A DNA stretch of 64,000 nt from Drosophila miranda (Eukaryota > Arthropoda > Insecta > Diptera > Drosophilidae). The notes under the pieces are model-generated. The model had not been told where the DNA came from. It searched no databases and saw only the letters and a program-made list of their open reading frames with translations. Both the position numbers and the translations under genes were made by a program. The DNA lies in contig NW_022881614.1 in assembly GCF_003369915.1 (NCBI RefSeq), positions 28,217,326-28,281,325 of the forward strand, read 5' to 3'. Shown in pieces: positions 57,391-64,000 of the stretch; within the stretch, counting starts at the first letter, position 1; each line of letters begins with the position of its first letter.

Positions 57391-60115
57391 TTTGATTAAT
57401 AATTGATGTAAATTGTTATAATATTTAAAGATTTTGAATTTCCTACTGAGCCCGGCAAATCTTTGGCAATCGAAGATCAGGTGTTCGGCATATTCAGTTA
57501 CATTGCACGTTTCGCAGATATTTGAGTCAATTGCTTTGATTCTGTGTAGGAAGACTTTGTCGTATGTGTGTCCCGTCATAAGTCTGTTAATGGTCTTGAT
57601 GCTTTTAGCATTCCATTTAAGAGAAAAATGCCAGGGTTTACTGGGTATGTCTGGAAATATGTCTATGAGGCTGGATCCCTTCGTCCTACACTTCGTCCTG
57701 TAGTCCTCATTCCATTTGTATACTAAAAAGTTCCGAATTTCTCTTTGAGCCTCCTTGTAGCTGTATTTTATATTTATTGTAAACCCCTTACTTGTAGCAG
57801 CCTTTGCTGCTATGTCAGTCTTTTCGTTGATGGCCACACCCTTGTGACCAGGGACCCATGGAATGTCAAGTTTCTGAATGTCTGATTGGTTATCATTCAC
57901 TAGGTACGAGTCTGTATTCTTATTTTTAATTAAATTAATAGCTCCTAATCCATCACTTAAAATCACAGCCTTTTTGTAATTATATTTAAAACATAGTTCG
58001 CAGGCCTTTTTAAGGCCTGCGAGTTCGGCACCTACTGAGGATAATCTGTTTTCTATTTTGTACTTGTGGATATTTCCACTACTATTCCTATGCCACATGT
58101 ACTTTCTGTAACTGAGGCATCTGTTGATAGAATGTTCCAGTCGTCCTTTCTGTACTTGTTCAGAATCTCATAAAATATAGTTTTTATTTCTTCATTCGAG
58201 TATTCTTCTTTACCCTTAGTTAAAAATTTATCTAATACATGGATTTTGTTACATGTGTTAACACTATCACATTCTTGAGTGTTTACAAAGATGGAATTAA
58301 ATTCTCTTAAAGTACGTGTGTAACTCGTATCCGCTTTTGAGCGTATTAGCTCGTCAAACATTGTTGGATTGAACCTTTTAATTTTAAGCAGTTCTTTGGC
58401 TGTAAGCCATTTCGCCCTGAAAACAGGTGGCATTACACCAGCGAGGAAAAAAATTTCGTGTTTGCTTGTGTCAGGTGGCACCCTAACACACCTTCTGAGT
58501 GATTTAGCTTGCGCTATTTCTATATCTTTACTTGCTCCAGATCCCATGTCTGAAAAACTTGTGATAGCATATTCTTGTTTTGTTCTAATCAAAGCTTTGA
58601 AGATGTTGGTACTTGTTTTAGGTTTTAGACCTGATTTGATAGTAGTCGCAAGCTTGAGGAGTCTGTTGCCTTTTTTTGTTTGTTCTTTAACCATTTTTAC
58701 ATGACTGACATTTGACATGTGTGCGCTAATCAGTCTGCCTAAGAAACTGATATCTTTTCGATTTGGTATAGGCACATTTCCAACAGAAATATTTACCGCT
58801 CTGGCCCTGTCTTTTTCCTACATTCATTGCTGCAGATTTGCTTGGATTGAAGCTAAAACCGAGATCACCATATAGAAGGTTAAAGTCATTTAGTTTTTTA
58901 TTAAGGTTTTCAACCGCTACAGTAAACTCTCTGTTGTGAGAGATTATAACGAAGTCATCTGCAAATTGCATCATATGAGTATTTCTATCACAGATCTGAT
59001 GTAGTCTTTTTGTGTATACATTAAAAAGGAGGGGCGACAGACAAGAGCCCTGTGGGATTCCTCCCTAAACTACCTGAACAGCTTCCCCTATTTTCAGTAG
59101 TGTCATAGACATAAAAAAGTTTGATCCAGTCAATGTATGTTTTAGGAAAACACTCGTTTTCCATTAGTTTTTTTAAGAATTTCAGGTTGACACAATTGTA
59201 GGCATTGTTGAGGTCAACAACCACAAGAGTAACGTGTTCCTTGTTCTTTTTCTTTGCCGCTACCACATTGATGACATCATTAATGCACATCACTGCAGAC
59301 TTGTTTTTTTGGTATGCATAAGATCTGTAGGGTATAATCCTGTTTTCTTGTATATGCTTTTCCAGCCTGGCTTTCACCATGCCATTTACTGTCTTGGCTA
59401 GAACCGAAATGAGGGATATGGGTCGAAAATGTTTTAAGCCAGTCAGATCCATGTTTTTTTTCGGTATTGGTACAATTCTGATAGATCTCCATTCGACTGG
59501 AAAATGTACAAGTTCTGTCTTTATACTAGTGTTAAGAGCACTCAGCATCTCGTATGTGATGTGATCTATTCCTCCTGCCGTTTTTCTGTTTCTGACTAAC
59601 ACAGCCTCTAACTCTTCCAAGGAAAAGAAAGGATTGTCATTGTTCTTGGTTGAGTACATTTCTTCGTCTACATCCTTTGCTTCTGAGGTTATTTGTTCGT
59701 TAAGGAATTCCAGGTATGGCCCAGCTTTGTCAGGGTCGAAAATTTCTGGGGTGTCCTGTTGACAGTTTTTTAGATTTCTGAGGAATCTCCAGGCTTCTCT
59801 TGAGTTCGATTTTACATTTAACTCTGTTAACTTCTTGGCATAGCTAGTTCTTTTGGCAATTTTAACAGATTTTTTCCATTTAACCTTGAGGTTAACAGCA
59901 GAACAATAATTTTGAAAGGAGGGTTCTGAAGCTGCCTTCTTCTGCGACTCTGCAAACTCCCTGAATAATTTGGCTAAATTCTCGTCCCACCATAATTTTG
60001 GACATTTGTTTTTGATTTCATAAGTAGCTGCTTTTATTTCCTGTTGGATGTTCTTCGCTAAATTATCCATATCTTTGTCGGCCTCAAACTGGCTTAGCTT
60101 TTTCAGTAGCCTGTT
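57391..60115 (-). mobile_element. non-LTR retrotransposon (I/LOA-like), right copy: RT and RNase H
   Basis: Read on the minus strand: a segment with WWDENLAKLFREFAESQKKA, then the reverse transcriptase with KTAGGIDHITYEML, FRPISLISVLAKTVNGMV, VVDLNNAYNCVN, GIPQGSCLSPLLFNVYT and MMQFADDFVIIS (the FADD active site), then the thumb, then RNase H with its D-E-D-H set and the Cys/His tail. Frame breaks lie near 59065 (a stop before GIPQGS) and 58790. The endonuclease half is missing because BEL/Pao LTR sequence begins at 60116. RNase H presence favours the I or LOA groups; obscura-group LOA elements such as bilbo or TRIM are candidates, unverified. Confidence 0.88.
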
Positions 60116-60432
60116 TGTTGACGCCCCTTAATAGAATATAGGATTAAATTACTTTATAAAGGTTAACAATTTGAATATTTGAATTAATATGTAAATATTA
60201 CTAAAATTGTGAATTAATTTGAAGTTGGCGCGTTACATTATGTACATATAAAGAAGCGCAATCGATAGTATCAATAGTATCGCGCCAAAACGATCTGAAT
60301 TATAATCACTAGATTTAAGAGACATACGAAATAAAACGAACGAGCAAGGAACTACATCGAGCGGATTAAGGAAGGTCTTCATTGTGTAGACGGATTCCAC
60401 TGGAAAACTGTTGGAGGGACTTAGCTCGTACA
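60116..60432 (+). mobile_element. 5' LTR of BEL/Pao element
   Basis: TGTTGACGCC to CTCGTACA, 317 bp, with TG...CA ends and a primer-binding site just downstream. The left edge coincides with the loss of non-LTR homology. The right LTR is outside the window, so the ends rest on motif only. Confidence 0.65.
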
Positions 60433-61132
60433 TTTGGCGCCCTAGCAGGGACCTTTGGAGAAGGTTCAATTACCGGATGGAGTTCACGACTGGAACTCAA
60501 TAAATATTTCACCCTGAGTCTGGCTGACGGCGAGTGCGACAGCGGCTTCGGTATCGAATTGTGAGTGTGAACTGCTTTGAGCATCTAATATTTCTTGCAG
60601 GCATGTTTAGTTCCAATTCGATGTGTGTAAATAATCTTAAAACAATACAATTGTTTTAGTGTCAAGTGGTCGCGGCTTTGAGACTTCTGCGCTTTAATTG
60701 TTCTGTAAGCGGGGTCTCGTGTAGAAAGCAGATTACAATTACAGTTAGCTTGAGCGCTTAGGTATCTGCATACACACATACAGCCTATTGCGTGCACTGC
60801 TATACGTTGAAGCAAGGCACATACATACTTGCATATATATGCAGTTACAAGCCGGCACCTAAAGAACAGTAATTGCTATTTGACATTGATTTAACTTTGT
60901 AGTCGTTTCTTCTTTGCCTGCCGGTTCGTTGGGGCGCAAGTACACATTTTGGTACAGTGGCGCACAGTGGTCAATTGTTGATCAATTATTGAATTGGGCA
61001 GTGTAGTGAGAATTTAAAGTTAGCCGATTATTGAATAGAGTGGCTAAACTTGGTACCGTGTTACTTACTCATGCCAATATTGAGTATTTTTTATTGTTAA
61101 ATTGTCAAGGGTAACACCGGTGTAAATAGTCA
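60433..61132 (+). mobile_element. BEL/Pao primer-binding site and leader
   Basis: TTTGGCGCCCTAGCAGGGAC at 60433-60452 is the likely primer-binding site. About 680 bp of non-coding leader follow, up to the gag start. Confidence 0.55.
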
Positions 61133-64000
61133 GTGCAAATGGCACCTAGAAAGGGTAAAGATGCGGAGGTGCTCACTTCTCGAACGGCGTTAATGAATTC
61201 CTTTGTCCGTAACAAGGTCTATATCGAAAAAAATAGCGACTCCTTGACGGCTGCGGAGCTGGAAGCCAGGTTAAGTCTAATTGAGACAAACTTTAATCAG
61301 TTCTGCAACATTCAGGCTAAAATTGAACACGATAGCGAGGACGCCAGCGAATATGAAAGCCGCTATGAAGCTGAGGAGGTTTATTGCGAATTAAAGGCCA
61401 AGTTACTAAGCTGTCTTGGAAATAGGGGACGGCGGCAGTCCAATGTAGGTGATCTTCTAAATAGCACACAGGTGTCTCGTTCATCGAGACTTCCCAAGCT
61501 AAAGCTGCCTGAGTTCGCTGGAAAGTTTACGGAATGGACCAGCTGGTACAACACCTTTGCTACTCTAATAGAATCAGACTCTGAATTGGATGAGTTGTCT
61601 AAATTTATTCATTTGAGATCATCGTTAGGAGCTGGACCGTTAAGTGCGATTGAGGGTTTGGAATTAACAGGGCCTAATTATCGCAAGGCACTACGATTAT
61701 TGAAAGATCGCTATGAAAATAAGGCAATTATTCTGCAATCACATGTACAGGAGCTATTCAACTTAAGGCGGCTAAAAAGACCCGACTCAGAGGGACTGAG
61801 AGTGCTGGTAGACAATGTAAATGCCCAATTAGTAGCACTCAAGTCGTTAAGCGACGATAAGGAGATTCTGGATGCAGTAATTTTCCATCTGATTCGCACA
61901 AAGCTTGATGAAGATACAATGGATAGGTGGGAAGTTGAGTGGGATTGCCAAAAGTTACCGTCGTGGTCATTGTTATCGCAGTTTCTGATAAACAGAGGAG
62001 TCAATATGGCAAATAGGGAAGTTCGGCGAGGCAATGGAGCCCGACCCAGTGGTAAAGGTGAGATGAAAAATGCGACCTTAGCTGCAACAATAGGCAGCAA
62101 TGGCTGCTACGTTTGTCCTGGGACCCATGGATTGAAAGGGTGTCAAAGGTTTAACGAACTATCACCAGTACAACGTTACCATGAGGCGAAGAAGCATTCG
62201 CTGTGCCTGATTTGTTTTAGCAAGCGACATACAACTAGAAACTGTAATGGTCCGCGATGTAGGATTTGCAGCAAGCCGCATCATGAACTTCTGCATCGAG
62301 AGATACCTATTGTTGCCAATGAGCCGGGGCTCAAAGGGCAGGAGATGCAAGAGCCTAAGTCACTGCATAGCTCCCTATTGTCTAGATCATCCACCAACTT
62401 TCTTGCGACCGCTGTAGTTCAAATCAAAGCTATAGCCCGAGCAGATCGCAATTGCAGGTGCGTGTTAGATTCCGGTAGTCAATTCAATTTTCTGACGGCT
62501 AGGATAGTCTCGGCCCTGGGCCTAGAAATGCGCGACTCAGTCATACAACTCAGTGGTATTGGAAATGCAACATCTCAAGTTATGGGAGAGGTGCAAGCGA
62601 CTTTTAAATCTAGAGTCACCAGATATATGACTACCGAGGACTTCTGTGTGCTGAAGGAAATAACTCAGTATAACCCAACAAGCTCAGGAATTTGTTCGGA
62701 GTGGGTTCCACCCAAGGGAGTTACGCTGGCCGACCCTACATTTCAGTCCGGGGAAGATATTGACATGCTAGTTGGAGTCACATTGTTTTTCAAGCTAATT
62801 GTAGCAGGGCAAATAAAACTAGGAGCACACCTTCCAAGGCTTCAAAAGTCTCTGTTAGGCTGGGTCGTCGTAGGTGAATTCACGAAATGTTCTGAAGTTG
62901 CACTGTTAGCAACTGACATTGAACGAAAGGTGTCGAAAAATGTTCAGCTGCAAGAGCTCGTACAAAGGTTTTGGAAGTGTGAAGAAGTCCCTGAAACAGT
63001 AGATAAGTTCACTGAGGAAGAAAAACAGTGCGAAGATTGTTTTGTGACGCATGTTAAGCAGGAGGCCTCAGGACATTTAGTGGTAGCTCTGCCCTTTAAG
63101 AATCCTAAAGTTGAGTTAGGCGAAACTTATCAAATCGCACTTACCAGGTTCTTGAATTTAGAGAAGAGTTTAAATCGTAGCCAAGCGCTGAAGGAACAAT
63201 ATGTTCAATTTATTGAAGAATATCGCCAGTTAGGGCATTAAACTGCAATAGAGCTTGCCGGACAAGAAAAGGTCGAATACTTCATGCCACATCATCCGGT
63301 TATTCGCCCAGAGAGTTTGACGACCAAGTTACGAGTCGTACTTGATGCCTCATGTAGATCTAGCAACGGCAGGTCACTGCACGACGCAACCTTGGTTGGT
63401 CCAACGTTGCAGCCTGATCTGTTCGAGACTTTGACCAGGTTCCGTTTCTATAGATACGCCCTTACGGCCGACATAAAGAAAATGTACCGTAGAAACTATC
63501 ACATAGAAACTATCAATGCATTCTATGGCGATGCAACGTTTCGGATCCTATCCAGGTGCTACGCCTAAACACGGTCACTTATGGAACAAATTCGGCGCCG
63601 TTCCTGGCAGTACGTTGCCTCTATTACTTGGTCGATAGGTACGCGGAAAAATTTCCGTTAGCTAGAGAGGCAGTAAAGCGAAGTTTCTATATGGATGATA
63701 TGCTGTGTGGAGCCGAATCAAAAGAGGAACTGACAAAGTTGAAAGAACAAGTGACCGAATTATTAGGGCTAGGAAAGTTCGAGCTGCACAAATGGCGCAG
63801 CAATTATCAAGGAATGGACAACAACACCAGCCTAGAGCCCCTGATGCTAAAAACAGAGGACGCAGCTAAAACTTTGGGGATATATTGGTCAAGTCTAGAG
63901 GACAAATTCCAATTTTGCTTTAACATAAAGGACTCCGCAATCGCCACGAAGCGATCAGTGCTGTCCGAATTGGCTCAGGTGTTTGATCCGTTAGGGTTCT
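61133..64000 (+). pseudogene. BEL/Pao gag-pol, broken, continuing past the window
   Basis: ORF 61133-63241 encodes a BEL gag of the DUF1759 type (LPKLKLPEFAGKFTEWTSWY, HLRSSLGAGPLSAIEGL), a zinc knuckle region (CYVCPGTHGLKGC, CLICFSKRHTTRNC, CRICSKPHHELLH), and an aspartic protease (VLDSGSQFNFLTARI). TAA at 63239-63241 follows RQLGH, but the same frame resumes with EYFMPHHPVIRPESLTTKLR, and the reverse transcriptase runs on to ADIKKMYR. Near 63490-63550 sequence is lost and the frame shifts to LNTVTYGTNSAPFLAVRCLY and the YMDD active site at about 63690. With one nonsense codon and one frameshift the element is inactive. The most usual start is the ATG at 61139 (MAPRKGKD). Confidence 0.85.

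Overview
The window is insect DNA, almost certainly Drosophila. Introns are about 60 bp, there are many DINE-1/ISY-type Helitron fragments with a GGAC/GTCC microsatellite, and the host genes match fly Orc1, scraps (anillin), an FLVCR-type transporter, a SMYD4-like SET/MYND gene and PIG-G. From memory, scraps and Orc1 lie close together on Muller element C. Nearly every host gene here is broken, amplified or split by transposons. The best single explanation I can offer is a degenerating Muller-C-derived neo-sex chromosome of the obscura group, such as the D. miranda neo-Y. The species is inference.

Layout. 1-6680 holds a 5'-truncated Orc1 piece, a PIG-G gene on the minus strand with a frameshift, a small unrecognised gene remnant, and the 5' half of a SMYD4-like pseudogene. 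At 6681 that gene is interrupted by a long-LTR, Ulysses-like Ty3/gypsy element: 5' LTR 6681-8836, a Lys-type primer-binding site, and a broken gag/protease. The second half of the SMYD4-like gene resumes at 37640, directly after the 3' LTR, with a matching 4-bp target duplication (CTTC).

Inside the element, from 11201 to the assembly gap at 34401-34450, its pol region is replaced by a head-to-tail array of about 6.5-7 kb units. Each unit has scraps on the plus strand, then the last exon of an FLVCR-like gene on the minus strand next to a short divergent exon. There is one partial and three near-full-length scraps copies. All four carry disabling lesions; the fourth has only one 1-nt deletion that I could find.

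34451-41666 holds ISY copies, the interrupted 3' LTR, the SMYD4-like remainder and a local inverted duplication. 41813-54354 is a non-LTR retrotransposon (RT plus RNase H, I/LOA-like). Two ISY insertions 210 bp apart seem to have seeded a tandem array of eight ISY + RNase-H units of about 1.3 kb. 55468-56277 carries a C2H2 zinc-finger gene fragment bounded by a perfect 54-bp inverted repeat. 56278-60115 is a second copy of the same non-LTR element, inverted, without the two array-seeding ISYs but with an ISY at the same 3' site. 60116-64000 is a BEL/Pao LTR element running off the right edge.

No bacterial-type system, CRISPR array, tRNA or rRNA was seen. The notable biology is structural: nested transposition, tandem amplification of a cytokinesis gene inside a retrotransposon, and a satellite-like array growing out of Helitron insertions. 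The gap and the near-identical repeats mean copy numbers may not match the true chromosome.
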